DNA of 64,000 nucleotides from Granulicella sp. L56. GTDB lineage: Bacteria; Acidobacteriota; Terriglobia; Terriglobales; Acidobacteriaceae. The stretch is taken from contig NZ_LMUS01000006.1 in NCBI RefSeq assembly GCF_009765835.1, positions 310,001 to 374,000 on the forward strand. The letters run 5' to 3'. Made by a program: the position numbers and the translations under genes. Under the pieces are notes generated by a model that searched no databases, had not been told where the DNA came from, and was given only the letters and a program-made list of their open reading frames with translations. This document shows positions 7,737-18,922 of the stretch, in pieces (within the stretch, counting starts at the first letter, position 1; each line of letters begins with the position of its first letter).

Positions 7737-8332
7737 CCTAACCCGGCATCCGCGATCAGAGCGAGCAACGCCGCCGGAATAGCTCCCGCCAGCACCAGCC
7801 GATTGTCCACACTCGCCACGCCGCGAAAGATCAACTCACCCAGCCCGCCAGCGCCAATCGCCGCCGCAATGGTCGCCACTCCCACGCAGGTCACGGTGGC
7901 CGTCCGCAGTCCGGCCAGAATGACGCTGGCCGACAGCGGCAGCTCCACCTTCCACAACCGCTGCCACGAGGTCATCCCCATGGCCTCGGCCACATCTCGA
8001 AGCGCGGAGTCGACACTCCCAATTCCCGCGTAGGTGTTCCGCAGAATGGGCAGCAGAGCATAACCCGTCAGTGCCAGAATCGCCAGCCGAGCCGCGTTCT
8101 CCCCCAGCCACGGAACGGGCAGCAACAGCCCAAAAAGCGCCAGACTAGGAATCGTCTGCACCACATTGGCGAACCCGATCACCGGCTTCGCCAACCACGG
8201 CTTCCGAGTCAGCAAAATCCCCAACGGCAACCCGATCACCGCCGCCAATAACATGGCGAAGAGAGTCAGCCACAGATGCTCGAACGTCAGCCGGGCGATC
8301 TCCCACGCATGCGATTGAATAAACGCTATCAA
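7700..8332 (-). CDS. Osmoprotectant ABC transporter permease
   Basis: A 210-residue inner-membrane permease with about five or six hydrophobic segments. The EAA loop that docks on the ATPase is visible (EAMGMTSWQRLWKVELP, about residues 118-134). It matches the OpuB/OsmW/ProW type. Only one permease gene is present, so the channel is probably a homodimer, whereas many related systems encode two. It overlaps the ATPase stop by 4 nt upstream and the binding-protein gene downstream, indicating one transcript. Confidence 0.9.
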   Translation of the reverse strand: MIAFIQSHAWEIARLTFEHLWLTLFAMLLAAVIGLPLGILLTRKPWLAKPVIGFANVVQTIPSLALFGLLLPVPWLGENAARLAILALTGYALLPILRNTYAGIGSVDSALRDVAEAMGMTSWQRLWKVELPLSASVILAGLRTATVTCVGVATIAAAIGAGGLGELIFRGVASVDNRLVLAGAIPAALLALIADAGLGWLEKRLAVRRA

Positions 8333-9078
8333 GCTGGCACCACTCGATGTACCGCCGAAACATAATCCTTTACATGAGAATTTCCCGAAGCCAAAACCTC
8401 ACCGGCAGGCAGGTCCGCCACTACCTTACCCTCAGCTAAAAACACCACTCTCTGCGCCAGATAAAGTGCTTCATCCAGATCATGCGTCACCAGCAAAACC
8501 GTCTTGCCGACACGCTGCAAAAGCTCCCGCAACATGGTCTGCATCTCCGCCCGTGTCAATGGGTCGAGCGCCCCAAACGGCTCGTCCATCAGCAATATAT
8601 CCGGATCCATCGCCAGCGCCCGCGCCAGCCCCACGCGCTGCCGCTGACCACCGGAGAGCTGCCATGGATAACGCTCTCGAAACTCGGCAAAGTCCAAACC
8701 CGCCAGCGAGAGAACCTCTTCCGCACGCTTTGAGATCTCCACCCGAGACCGCCCTGCCAACTCCAGAGCCATTCCCGCGTTCCGCTCAACGGTCATGTGC
8801 GGAAACAGCCCCGTCTCCTGGATCACGTACCCAATGCTTCGGCGCAGAGCCACCACGTCATAAGTCCCGACAGGACGATCCCCAACATGCACTTCTCCCA
8901 AGGTAGGCGTGACCAGCCCATTGACCATCCGCAGCAGCGTCGTCTTTCCCGACCCGCTTCGCCCTAATAAAGCCGTCGTCGTCCCCGCTTCGAGGCGCAA
9001 GGAGATATCGCGCAGCAGAAAATGGCTGCCAGCCAGCGTATAGCTCACCTTCGCGAACTCAACGCCAACTGCAGCCAT
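8329..9078 (-). CDS. Osmoprotectant ABC transporter ATP-binding protein
   Basis: A 249-residue ABC ATPase energising betaine/choline-type uptake. Walker A GRSGSGKTT (39-47), Q-loop around residue 87, signature LSGGQ (141-145), Walker B LLMDEP (162-167) and the switch histidine in VTHD are all intact. It is the first gene of the operon (ATPase, permease, binding protein). It lacks the C-terminal CBS pair found in OpuA/OpuCA-type ATPases, so regulation by ionic strength through CBS domains is not expected. Confidence 0.9.
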   Translation of the reverse strand: MAAVGVEFAKVSYTLAGSHFLLRDISLRLEAGTTTALLGRSGSGKTTLLRMVNGLVTPTLGEVHVGDRPVGTYDVVALRRSIGYVIQETGLFPHMTVERNAGMALELAGRSRVEISKRAEEVLSLAGLDFAEFRERYPWQLSGGQRQRVGLARALAMDPDILLMDEPFGALDPLTRAEMQTMLRELLQRVGKTVLLVTHDLDEALYLAQRVVFLAEGKVVADLPAGEVLASGNSHVKDYVSAVHRVVPA

Positions 9079-9101
9079 CGTCTCTACCTATCTGATTTTG
9101 A

Positions 9102-9983
9102 CTACTGAGCCGCCTCTGGAGCCGACTCGGCCCCGTCCTGCAGACCCGTCCCGGGATGCCCCTTTACGCGGACTACCGTAATTTTCTCAAAGCCTTCCTT
9201 GAAGGTCGGCGGACGCAGGCGCTCTGCCATCTTCTGCATCACCTCGTCGGTCACGACGCGTTCGCGCTTGCTGTTACGCTCCATGCACACCGCCAGCGGC
9301 ACATCAAAGAAGACCGCCTGAACCTCGTAGCCGAAGCTCTTGGCCATCTTGATCCACTGCTTGCGCTCGTGCGGAGAGAGGTTCGTGGCATCGACATAGT
9401 TCCACGGCATCTTGGCGATCAAGCGTGCCCGCAGCAGGCTGCGCAGCGTCGAGAACACCAGCCCCTGATAGCGCTGCTCGGTAATATCGTCAAAAAGCAG
9501 CGTCCGCAGCAGATCGCTCGAAAGCGGGGTTACGCCCCGGCGCTTGTACCAGGTTGTCTTGCCTGATCCAGGAAGTCCGATCGCGAGCACCACATAGCCC
9601 TTGGGGGACTTCGCGGCAGCCAGTTCGGCTGGCGGCGTAGCCAGGTTCTCGGGCTGCGTCTCCATCACCATCTTGGGCTCAGGCGCCACAGCCTCCACGC
9701 CAGCATCGCTGTGCGCAGGCTCATGGATGGGCTCAGAAACCGGCTCCGCTATAGCGGCGGCGTGGTGTAGCTCATGCTCGTGCACCGGCAGCGGCTCGGG
9801 GTAGGCCGGACGCAAGGGTGCAGGTTGATTTGCGGGCAGTTCCTGCCCGCTCTTGCCCGTGGACTCCGAATCATTCGGTCCACGTCTAGGGCGTCGTCTC
9901 ATTTTTTCGCGCATCCAATCGCGCAGTTCGCGCATGTCACGCTTGTAACACACCGTGAAAGCCACCCGCAAATTTTGCCGCAT
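9102..9983 (-). CDS. PNK-like P-loop kinase with a long disordered N-terminus
   Basis: Residues 130-280 form a P-loop domain like the kinase domain of polynucleotide kinase-phosphatases: Walker A GLPGSGKTTW (136-145), an SSDLLR segment, the DATN segment and an ERN-x-R lid region. Such proteins phosphorylate small molecules or nucleic-acid 5' ends; the substrate here is unknown. Residues 30-125 are low complexity, rich in Pro, Glu, Ala and His, and probably disordered. The first codons up to Met17 may not be translated: starts at 9983, 9935 (Met17) and 9914 are all possible and none has a strong Shine-Dalgarno. It sits just upstream of the ABC transporter ATPase on the same strand, 23 nt apart. 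Confidence 0.72.
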   Translation of the reverse strand: MRQNLRVAFTVCYKRDMRELRDWMREKMRRRPRRGPNDSESTGKSGQELPANQPAPLRPAYPEPLPVHEHELHHAAAIAEPVSEPIHEPAHSDAGVEAVAPEPKMVMETQPENLATPPAELAAAKSPKGYVVLAIGLPGSGKTTWYKRRGVTPLSSDLLRTLLFDDITEQRYQGLVFSTLRSLLRARLIAKMPWNYVDATNLSPHERKQWIKMAKSFGYEVQAVFFDVPLAVCMERNSKRERVVTDEVMQKMAERLRPPTFKEGFEKITVVRVKGHPGTGLQDGAESAPEAAQ

Positions 9984-10058
9984 TTGGCGGCACTTTAGAG
10001 AGCCTCAAATCCTCTGTTCTCAACCGCGTATCCCACCTTTGCTGGTCGGACCTTCCAT

Positions 10059-10087
10059 TTGCGAATGCCCTGCTCCGGTGCTAGCAT
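10059..10087 (+). promoter_or_regulatory. Candidate gapA promoter
   Basis: TTGCGA (10059-10064) and TAGCAT (10082-10087) are 17 nt apart. The implied start site is about 80 nt before the gapA ATG. Each box matches the consensus at four of six positions. Confidence 0.4.
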
Positions 10088-10172
10088 CGGTTGTGATGGG
10101 GCGTACGCCGTCCAGCCGCGCTCTCAACTCTCACCAACGCAAAGCCAACGAACGATAGGAGCAACCGCAACC

Positions 10173-11180
<1,008 letters not shown>

Positions 11181-11197
11181 AAGCATCTCTCATCACC

Positions 11198-11246
11198 AAA
11201 ACGGCAGTGCCAGTCTTCATTTCGAACTGGCACTGCCGTTTTCTTT
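11198..11246 (+). terminator. Intrinsic terminator of gapA
   Basis: A perfect 17-bp stem beginning AAAACGGCAGTGCCAGT closes an 11-nt loop and runs directly into a T-rich stretch. The A-run on the left arm means it could also terminate from the other side. Confidence 0.92.
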
Positions 11247-11392
11247 GCTTCCCATCCGCCGATTGCCGATAACTCCACGTCAACCGATAGTTATCCCCCG
11301 TCCGTGTTATGGCAGTTCTCGTCCCATGCAACTTACGATAAATGAAGCATTTTCAAACTTAGGTTGGTTCAGCAGTTCAAAGGATCGGGGAT

Positions 11393-13045
11393 ATGGCAAT
11401 AAAACGGTCTGAACTGAAATCTGAGCTAAAAAAAGCACTCAAACACGCAGAGATCGTTCCCTTCTTCCAGCCAATGGTCGGAATTCGGACCGGCAAACTG
11501 GTAGGTTTCGAAGTTCTCGCAAGATGGCTGCATCCGCAGCGAGGCACCATCCGCCCCGATGAGTTCATCCCCGTGGCCGAAGAGACAGGGCTTATCGGAG
11601 AATTGACGGAGACCATTCTTCTCCAAGCCTTCGCGGCAACCACCGCACTCCAAAAAGACCTCAATATCTCTGTCAACATCTCTCCCATTCAACTGCGCGA
11701 CCCTTCCCTTCCCGACGAGATTCGCCGGGCCGCTGAAATGGCTGCCTTCCCGCTCCACCGGCTGACGGTTGAAATTACGGAAAGCGCTCTGGTAGACAAC
11801 CTGGAGTTGGCAGCCTCTATCGCAAGCCGATTGAAGAGCCTTGGCGTCAAGCTTGCCCTAGATGATTTCGGAACCGGCTACTCCAGCCTGCGAAATCTTC
11901 AGGCGCTCCCATTCGATGAGTTGAAGGTCGACCGCAGCTTTGTCAGCTCCATGATCCAGAGCCGCGACAGCCGCAAGATTGTGGCTGCTGTCATCGGCCT
12001 GGGTCAAAGCCTCAAACTGACGACAGTTGCTGAAGGCATCGAAAATGAGACGCAGGCCGACATCCTGCGCTGGCTCGGCTGCGATGTCGGCCAGGGCTGG
12101 CTCTACGGCCCTCCTGTCGCGGAGCGAGACCTCCCCAAAGTCATCGCCGCCCCCATGTCGACGGCTACGCATACGCTCCACGACTCACCAGCATCGGACC
12201 TCATCACCTGCATCGAGCCGCTCCCCTCGCAGCGGCTGGCCCAATTACAGGCCATCTACGATGGCGCACCCGTTGCCCTTGCCTTCGTCGATGCAGACCT
12301 GAGATATGTCAGCGTCAATCAACGCCTTGCCAGCCTGAGTGGCATCTCCGTCGAAGAACATCTCGGGCAAAAACTGTCCGAAGTGATGCCCCCGGCGATC
12401 TATTCACAGATAGAGCCCTACCTTCTCCGCGCCCTTAAAGGTGAAGCCATCACGGGGCTGGAGGTCACGCAGCCTGCCATATTTGGAGAATCGAAGTCTG
12501 TGACCTATTTAATCTCCCACCAGCCGGCATGGGACGAGGGCGGAGAAGTCATCGGGGTCTCTGTCGCAATCGTGGATATCACGGATCGCATGCGCGTCAT
12601 TCAGGCCCTTCGCGCCAGCAAGGAGCACTACCGCCACATGGTCGAGCTGAATCCCCATATGCCGTGGATCATGGAGCCCAGCGGCAAAGTCATTGAAGTC
12701 AGCCCGCATTGGGAAGAATTCACCGGCCAAACGACGGACCAGACGCTTAGTTCAGGCTGGAGGAACGCCGTCCATCCACAGGACCTGGAACGCATGTTGC
12801 CGATACTGCTCGCCTCGCTTCAAAGCGGTGATCCCTTTGACATCGAACATCGCATAGGCACAAGAGACGGAAGCTGGCGATGGGTCCGTGCGCGCGGCAA
12901 TGCCCTGCGTTCTGAAGACGGCACGATCCTGCGTTGGTACGGATCTACCGAAGATGTCGAAGATTACATGAAGTTGAAGCAGAAACTCAGCGAGACGGAA
13001 GCAAAACTGGCAGCGCTGCTCGAAGAAAAAAAGCAGCGCTCCTAA
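11393..13045 (+). CDS. EAL-PAS-PAS cyclic-di-GMP phosphodiesterase
   Basis: A 550-residue cytoplasmic protein with an N-terminal EAL domain (about 18-250), then two PAS domains (about 263-385 and 405-530) and a short coiled-coil tail. The signature is EVL at residues 40-42 in place of EAL, which is common in active enzymes. Asn95, Glu127, Asp157-Asp158 (DDFGTGYSSL), Lys178, Glu214 and Gln234 are all in place, so hydrolysis of c-di-GMP to pGpG is expected. There is no GGDEF domain and no receiver domain. The order is unusual: in most PAS-EAL proteins the sensor precedes the EAL. It is flanked by terminator and convergent genes, so it appears monocistronic. Confidence 0.92.
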   Translation: MAIKRSELKSELKKALKHAEIVPFFQPMVGIRTGKLVGFEVLARWLHPQRGTIRPDEFIPVAEETGLIGELTETILLQAFAATTALQKDLNISVNISPIQLRDPSLPDEIRRAAEMAAFPLHRLTVEITESALVDNLELAASIASRLKSLGVKLALDDFGTGYSSLRNLQALPFDELKVDRSFVSSMIQSRDSRKIVAAVIGLGQSLKLTTVAEGIENETQADILRWLGCDVGQGWLYGPPVAERDLPKVIAAPMSTATHTLHDSPASDLITCIEPLPSQRLAQLQAIYDGAPVALAFVDADLRYVSVNQRLASLSGISVEEHLGQKLSEVMPPAIYSQIEPYLLRALKGEAITGLEVTQPAIFGESKSVTYLISHQPAWDEGGEVIGVSVAIVDITDRMRVIQALRASKEHYRHMVELNPHMPWIMEPSGKVIEVSPHWEEFTGQTTDQTLSSGWRNAVHPQDLERMLPILLASLQSGDPFDIEHRIGTRDGSWRWVRARGNALRSEDGTILRWYGSTEDVEDYMKLKQKLSETEAKLAALLEEKKQRS

Positions 13046-13072
13046 ATTCGCCTTCCCCTCGCAGTCCATTGC

Positions 13073-13495
13073 TCATGCATTGCTGGGCATCGGACGTTCA
13101 TGAATAATCATCCACGATGTGCCGAACTTGTCCCTCAGCATACTGAAGCGCAGAGCGAAAAAGGTCTCCTCCATCGGCATGAAAATCTGACCTCCATCGG
13201 AGAGCAGGGCGTGAATACGCTCAGCTTCCTCTGTGCTGTCGACGGTGAGCGAAAGATAAACGCTGCGCATGGGCTGAAAGTGCTCCGGTGGAACATCGCT
13301 TCCCATCACATCTGTCTCCCCAATCGTCATACGGGCATAAAGAATGGCCTTTCGCCAATCAGAAGCCACGTTGCTCGCATCGGGCTGATCTTCATGTCTC
13401 ATCATCATGATGATCTTTCCGCCCAGGTGTTGTTCATAGAAGCGGAAGGCCTCTTCACAGTTGCCGCCATAATTTAGGTAAGTATGTAGCTTCAT
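13073..13495 (-). CDS. VOC-superfamily PhnB-like protein
   Basis: 140 residues from the ATG at 13495, chosen because AAAGGAAA lies about 10 nt upstream and because the fold begins there (MKLHTYLNYGG). The sequence NCEEAFRFYEQHLGGKI, and the GQIFMPMEETFF and DKFGTSWMI segments, are typical of the PhnB/YdhR-like branch of the glyoxalase/vicinal oxygen chelate superfamily. These are small dimeric proteins, many without known substrate. It is divergent from another VOC protein across 230 nt. Confidence 0.85.
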   Translation of the reverse strand: MKLHTYLNYGGNCEEAFRFYEQHLGGKIIMMMRHEDQPDASNVASDWRKAILYARMTIGETDVMGSDVPPEHFQPMRSVYLSLTVDSTEEAERIHALLSDGGQIFMPMEETFFALRFSMLRDKFGTSWMIIHERPMPSNA

Positions 13496-13726
13496 GGTGC
13501 AGAATTTCCTTTCTCGAATTTTCGTGTGAATAAACGTGGTTGCTTCAGCAACATTGATTTCAGCGAATGCAACCCACGAAAGAACGCTACTCATATCACT
13601 TGTCTTTTGCAAGCGATATATGTTTACAATACCCAACCAGTCCGCGGCCTTATTTAACATCCCGTTGCGGAAAGCTTTAAATTGCCTTGAAAAACTACTC
13701 CAGAGAGAAGAAGGTCAGGTGATTCG

Positions 13727-14197
13727 ATGAGTGCATTCGAGAACTTCCCCCGCATTACGCCATTTCTATGGTTCGACTCGAACGCTGAAGAGGCGGCTGA
13801 GTTTTACCTTACTGTCTTCAAAAACTCTCGCCGTCTCGATGAATTCCGCCATCCGGACAACAGTGTCGGGCCAAAGGGCAGCGTTCTGACCATTGCATTC
13901 GAACTCGACGGCCAGAAGTTTACCGCGCTCAACGGTGGTCCCATGTTTAAATTCGCCGAGGCCATCTCGTTCGCCGTTCGCTGCGACTCGCAGCAGGAAG
14001 TCGATGAATACTGGTCGAAGCTCTCTGCAGGAGGCAGCGAAAGTCAGTGTGGCTGGCTCAAAGACAAGTTCGGCCTCTCCTGGCAGATCGTACCCTCCCG
14101 CATCGACGACCTCATCAAAAATCCAAAGGCAATGCATGCCATGCTTAAGATGAACAAGCTGGACATCGCAGAACTAGAGCGCGCCGCGCAATCCTGA
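13727..14197 (+). CDS. VOC-superfamily PhnB-like protein
   Basis: 156 residues with the FYLTVFKNS beginning and GWLKDKFGLSWQIVP ending of the PhnB/'3-demethylubiquinone-9 3-methyltransferase-like' family. That family name is historical and most members have no proven methyltransferase activity. It shares the fold with the divergent neighbour at 13073 but is clearly a different subgroup, so the pair is not a recent duplication. The substrate is unknown. Confidence 0.86.
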   Translation: MSAFENFPRITPFLWFDSNAEEAAEFYLTVFKNSRRLDEFRHPDNSVGPKGSVLTIAFELDGQKFTALNGGPMFKFAEAISFAVRCDSQQEVDEYWSKLSAGGSESQCGWLKDKFGLSWQIVPSRIDDLIKNPKAMHAMLKMNKLDIAELERAAQS

Positions 14198-14265
14198 TTT
14201 TGAAAATTCCAGTTCTGTCTAGGACACGCATCCACCGTGCCCTGCAGACCCATTAGACTGATTCC

Positions 14266-14745
14266 ATGACCCGCACCAACATCCCCGGCACTTCCCCCTA
14301 TGAACCCATCATCGGCTTCTCCCGGGCCGTCCGCCTTGGAAACCACATCTACGTCTCCGGCACTGGTCCCGTTGGCGCAGAAGACGCCTCCCCTGCCGAG
14401 CAGACCCGTGTTGCCCTCAATATCATCAAGGCCGCTCTCGAAAAAGCTGGAGCCAGCTTCGAGCACGTCTACCGCACCCGCATGTTCCTCTCCCGCGTCG
14501 AGAATTGGGAAGAGATAGGTCGCGCCCACGGCGAAGTCTTCGGAAAGATCCTACCCGCCGCCACCATGGTCGTCGCTCCTCTGCTCAACCCCAAATGGCA
14601 CGTCGAGATTGAGGCAGATGCCTATATCCCCGAAGTCTGTGCCACCGCGGATTTTCTTACCGCACTTGACAAACATCGCCTTCCGATTCGGTATCATTGG
14701 GGTGGAACAAGCAGATGTCTTCCGAAAACATGGTTTCAGCGGTAA
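14266..14745 (+). CDS. RidA-family protein with an extended C-terminus
   Basis: RidA (YjgF/UK114) proteins hydrolyse reactive enamine/imine intermediates from PLP enzymes. Residues 1-125 match the family: SGTGPVG, a TRMFLSRVENW segment with the conserved arginine, and VEIEADAYIP. RidA proteins usually end shortly after that segment; here about 30 further residues follow, ending in a Trp/Arg-rich tail. A TTGACA (from about 14667) lies within the tail codons, so this DNA may also carry promoter signals for pgk. Confidence 0.87.
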   Translation: MTRTNIPGTSPYEPIIGFSRAVRLGNHIYVSGTGPVGAEDASPAEQTRVALNIIKAALEKAGASFEHVYRTRMFLSRVENWEEIGRAHGEVFGKILPAATMVVAPLLNPKWHVEIEADAYIPEVCATADFLTALDKHRLPIRYHWGGTSRCLPKTWFQR

Positions 14746-14777
14746 GAGAAGCTACTTACAATCAAGACTTTACAAGC

Positions 14778-14801
14778 CCTGATGATTAAAAATCAGGATT
14801 T
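14778..14801 (+). terminator. Weak stem-loop after ridA
   Basis: CCTGAT (14778-14783) pairs with ATCAGG (14792-14797), followed by ATTTT. The stem is only 6 bp, so it is at best a weak terminator. Confidence 0.35.
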
Positions 14802-14898
14802 TGCAGAGTTAGTCCAAACATATCTCTATTGTTTTGAAAATTTTGCAATAAAACACCCAGGGTGGGGTAGCGTGATATACCCCGGAGAAGAATAGAAA

Positions 14899-16113
<1,215 letters not shown>

Positions 16114-16230
16114 CAGCACCGCCGTCGAAACGCCTTCCACTTAAGCCAAAGATATCTCTTTTGCTCAAGCCATTTTGAATCGCGTCTGGACAAAATCCGC
16201 GCACAACCCAAGGGAAGACTGATTCTTACA

Positions 16231-16989
16231 ATGCGCAAACCACTGATCGCCGCTAACTGGAAGATGTACAAGATCCCTGCCGAAGCCACCGCGTTCATCG
16301 GTGCCTTCCTTCCGCTGGTCGCCAGCCAAGAGAAGACCGAGATTGTCCTTTGTCCCTCGATGACCTCGCTGGCGGTATCGCTTGAGGCCACCAAAGGCAC
16401 TCAAGTACACATCGGGGCCCAGACCATGGACTGGCACGATAACGGAGCCTTCACCGGCGAGACCTCGCCCGTCATGCTGAATGCGATTGACGTTACGCAC
16501 GTCCTGATTGGCCACAGCGAGCGCCGCCAGTACTTCAACGAGACCGACGAGACCGTTAACCACAAACTCAAAGCCGCTCTGGCGCACAAGCTCGTCCCCA
16601 TCGTCTGCGTAGGCGAGCATAAGGCTGACCGTGAATCGGGCCGCACCAACGATGTGCTCAAGAAGCAGTTGACGGTCGGGCTTCAGGGCATCGACCCCGC
16701 AGCAGCCGCACCACTGGTCATCGCCTACGAGCCTGTCTGGGCCATCGGTACCGGCCTGACTGCTACCCCCCAGATCGCGGAAGACGCCCACAAATTCATT
16801 CGTGCCCAGATCGCCGAGATTCTAAGTCCGGCCATTGCCGCGAGCACTCGCATCCTCTACGGCGGCTCGGTCAAGCCGGACAATGCAGCCAGCCTTTGCT
16901 GTCTTGAAAATATCGACGGCGCCTTGGTTGGCGGAGCCAGCCTCGATCCCACCAGCTTCGCCCAGATCATCGCGAACTCATCCATTTAG
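16231..16989 (+). CDS. tpiA: Triosephosphate isomerase
   Basis: Interconverts dihydroxyacetone phosphate and glyceraldehyde 3-phosphate. The 252 residues include NWK (Asn9, Lys11), catalytic His95 in IGHSERR, Glu167 in AYEPVWAIGTG (also the flexible loop) and the C-terminal phosphate-binding YGGSVKPDNA. It lies downstream of pgk and ends at a strong hairpin. Confidence 0.97.
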   Translation: MRKPLIAANWKMYKIPAEATAFIGAFLPLVASQEKTEIVLCPSMTSLAVSLEATKGTQVHIGAQTMDWHDNGAFTGETSPVMLNAIDVTHVLIGHSERRQYFNETDETVNHKLKAALAHKLVPIVCVGEHKADRESGRTNDVLKKQLTVGLQGIDPAAAAPLVIAYEPVWAIGTGLTATPQIAEDAHKFIRAQIAEILSPAIAASTRILYGGSVKPDNAASLCCLENIDGALVGGASLDPTSFAQIIANSSI

Positions 16990-17002
16990 CGCATTAGCAA
17001 CA

Positions 17003-17043
17003 AAGATGCCGCGCTGACCTCTCAGTCGACGCGGCATCTTTTT
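17003..17043 (+). terminator. Intrinsic terminator of tpiA
   Basis: AAGATGCCGCG (17003-17013) pairs with CGCGGCATCTT (17030-17040) and is followed by TTT. It sits between the convergent tpiA and lepB genes and the left-arm AAAG makes it potentially bidirectional. Confidence 0.88.
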
Positions 17044-17064
17044 GCGCAAATAGGCTGGCAGCGC

Positions 17065-17637
17065 TTACCGTACCACTCCAGCCTGATCCATAGGCCAGTA
17101 CACAAACGCGGCCTTGCCATAGATCAAATTTCGAGCCACCGGACCGAAATCCCGGCTGTCGCTCGAGATCGAACGATGGTCTCCCATCACGAAATACTCG
17201 TGCGGTGGTATCACCGTCTCCGGCTCTGAGCGTTCATCCTCAAACCGAACAGGCACATATGTTTCCATCACGCGCTTGTGATTCACGTAGACTTCGCCAT
17301 GGTCAATTCGCAGGTCATCGCCAGGCAACGCGATGACTCGCTTGATGTAGCTCTTCGAGTGGTCGTGAGGATAAAGAAAAACGACGACGTCGCCGCGCCG
17401 AATATCTTCCACTCGATAGACCATCTTGTTGATGAAGAGCCGATCCTGGTCCTTCAGCATAGGCAACATGCTGGTCCCCTCGACCCGCACCGGCTGATAG
17501 AGGAAGATGATGATGAAAGCCGACACTGCGACGGAAACCACCAAATCTCGCAGCCATGACCGCAAGCCCCCTTTGCCGGATCGTTCTAAATTCTTTCCTT
17601 CTTCAATCCCTTCCGGCTTCCGTTCGTCACTCTGCAC
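17065..17637 (-). CDS. lepB: Signal peptidase I
   Basis: An inner-membrane serine protease that removes Sec and Tat signal peptides in the periplasm. It is 190 residues with a single N-terminal transmembrane helix (about 32-48). Ser56 in GTSMLPML is the nucleophile and Lys99 in SYIKRVIALPGD the general base. The C-terminal GDHRSISSDSRDFG box is intact. The short form with one helix resembles Gram-positive SipS-type and acidobacterial enzymes rather than the two-helix E. coli LepB. Confidence 0.93.
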   Translation of the reverse strand: MQSDERKPEGIEEGKNLERSGKGGLRSWLRDLVVSVAVSAFIIIFLYQPVRVEGTSMLPMLKDQDRLFINKMVYRVEDIRRGDVVVFLYPHDHSKSYIKRVIALPGDDLRIDHGEVYVNHKRVMETYVPVRFEDERSEPETVIPPHEYFVMGDHRSISSDSRDFGPVARNLIYGKAAFVYWPMDQAGVVR

Positions 17638-17756
17638 GATATTTCCGCTCCCTCCAATTATTTAGACGCGGCAAAGGCCTCGCCGGTACCTGGCCCAACC
17701 AACTGACTCATAGCACACGTCTTCATTGCACTGCAAGGCAAACAAATTGCGATGCT

Positions 17757-17784
17757 TTGCATCTTATGTAGTTGATCATAAAAT
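17757..17784 (+). promoter_or_regulatory. Candidate murQ promoter
   Basis: TTGCAT (17757-17762), 16-nt spacer, TAAAAT (17779-17784). The implied start site is about 80 nt before the murQ ATG. Confidence 0.4.
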
Positions 17785-17871
17785 CATTACAACAGCAGCC
17801 CACACAACCTTTCTGTCACATCGAAGGGCGATGGGGCTAGAATTGAAATTGAGAAGCGCAGCGACACACTT

Positions 17872-18840
17872 ATGGCTACCCTTACCATGCTCGAGCAGCC
17901 CCCAACACCAAAACCCGGAAATCGCGCTCCCTTGGAATTTCACGATCTCACGACGGAGACTGCGAATGTAGCTTCTGAAGGCCTGGATACAAAATCCGCC
18001 CTTGAGATCGCACGCATCATCAATCACGAAGACGCCAAGATCGCCGCAGCCGTCAAAAAGGCGCTGCCCGAGATTGCCATTGTCATTGATACCGTGGCCA
18101 GATCTCTCCGGGATGGTGGTCGCCTCATCTATGTCGGGGCCGGTTCCAGTGGCCGCATCGCCTCCCTCGATGCCTCGGAGTGCCCACCAACCTACTCCAC
18201 CTCTCCTTCGCAAGTCCAGTACATTATGGCGGGAGGTCCGAAGGCCCTTGCCTCTGCTTCTGATGTCAACGAAGACTCTCCTGAGATCGGCCAGCGCGAC
18301 ATCGCCCGTCGGCGGCCAACCCGCAAGGACATCGTCATCGGCGTCTCCGCCAGCGGCCGTACCCCTTATGTCGTTGGTGCGGTGGAGTATGCCCGTGCCC
18401 GTGGCGCTAAAACCGCAGCCGTCACATGTAATCTCAACACCCCGCTCTCCGACGCAGCAGACACCACGATCATCGCTGAGGTAGGGCCAGAAGTCCTCTC
18501 TGGCAGCACCCGCATGAAGTCGGCGAGCGCCCAGAAGATGATCCTCAACATGATCACGACCGGCGCTATGACTCGCCTCGGCTACGTCTACGACAATCTC
18601 ATGGTCAATGTACACATGAAGAATGCGAAGCTGGTCGAACGCGGCATTCGTGTGCTGATGAAAGTCTGCGAGATCGACCGCGACACAGCAATCCGCACCA
18701 TCAAGTCCGCAGGAAAATCCATTCCCATTGCGGTCGTCATGCTCAAAGCCAATGTGGACAAGATGGAAGCCGTACGCCGACTGACCAAGTCCGACGGCAA
18801 TGTCAGGCTCGCCATCGACGACTCAAAGCTGGAACTCTAG
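17872..18840 (+). CDS. murQ: N-acetylmuramic acid 6-phosphate etherase
   Basis: Cleaves the D-lactyl ether of MurNAc-6-phosphate to give GlcNAc-6-phosphate in cell-wall recycling. It is 322 residues. The SIS-domain phosphosugar site is seen in VGAGSSGRIASLDASECPPT, and a second signature is GPEVLSGSTRMKSASAQK. No murP, anmK or nagZ is adjacent. The first 20 residues are rich in Pro and may precede the true fold; the ATG at 17872 has no obvious Shine-Dalgarno. Confidence 0.95.
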   Translation: MATLTMLEQPPTPKPGNRAPLEFHDLTTETANVASEGLDTKSALEIARIINHEDAKIAAAVKKALPEIAIVIDTVARSLRDGGRLIYVGAGSSGRIASLDASECPPTYSTSPSQVQYIMAGGPKALASASDVNEDSPEIGQRDIARRRPTRKDIVIGVSASGRTPYVVGAVEYARARGAKTAAVTCNLNTPLSDAADTTIIAEVGPEVLSGSTRMKSASAQKMILNMITTGAMTRLGYVYDNLMVNVHMKNAKLVERGIRVLMKVCEIDRDTAIRTIKSAGKSIPIAVVMLKANVDKMEAVRRLTKSDGNVRLAIDDSKLEL

Positions 18841-18922
18841 AACCTTCGTCCCCTAACTAGCTTCGCCGCACAGGAATATCTCACGCCCTTCGGAGATCGG
18901 AGAGGCGACATCAAAGATGTCG

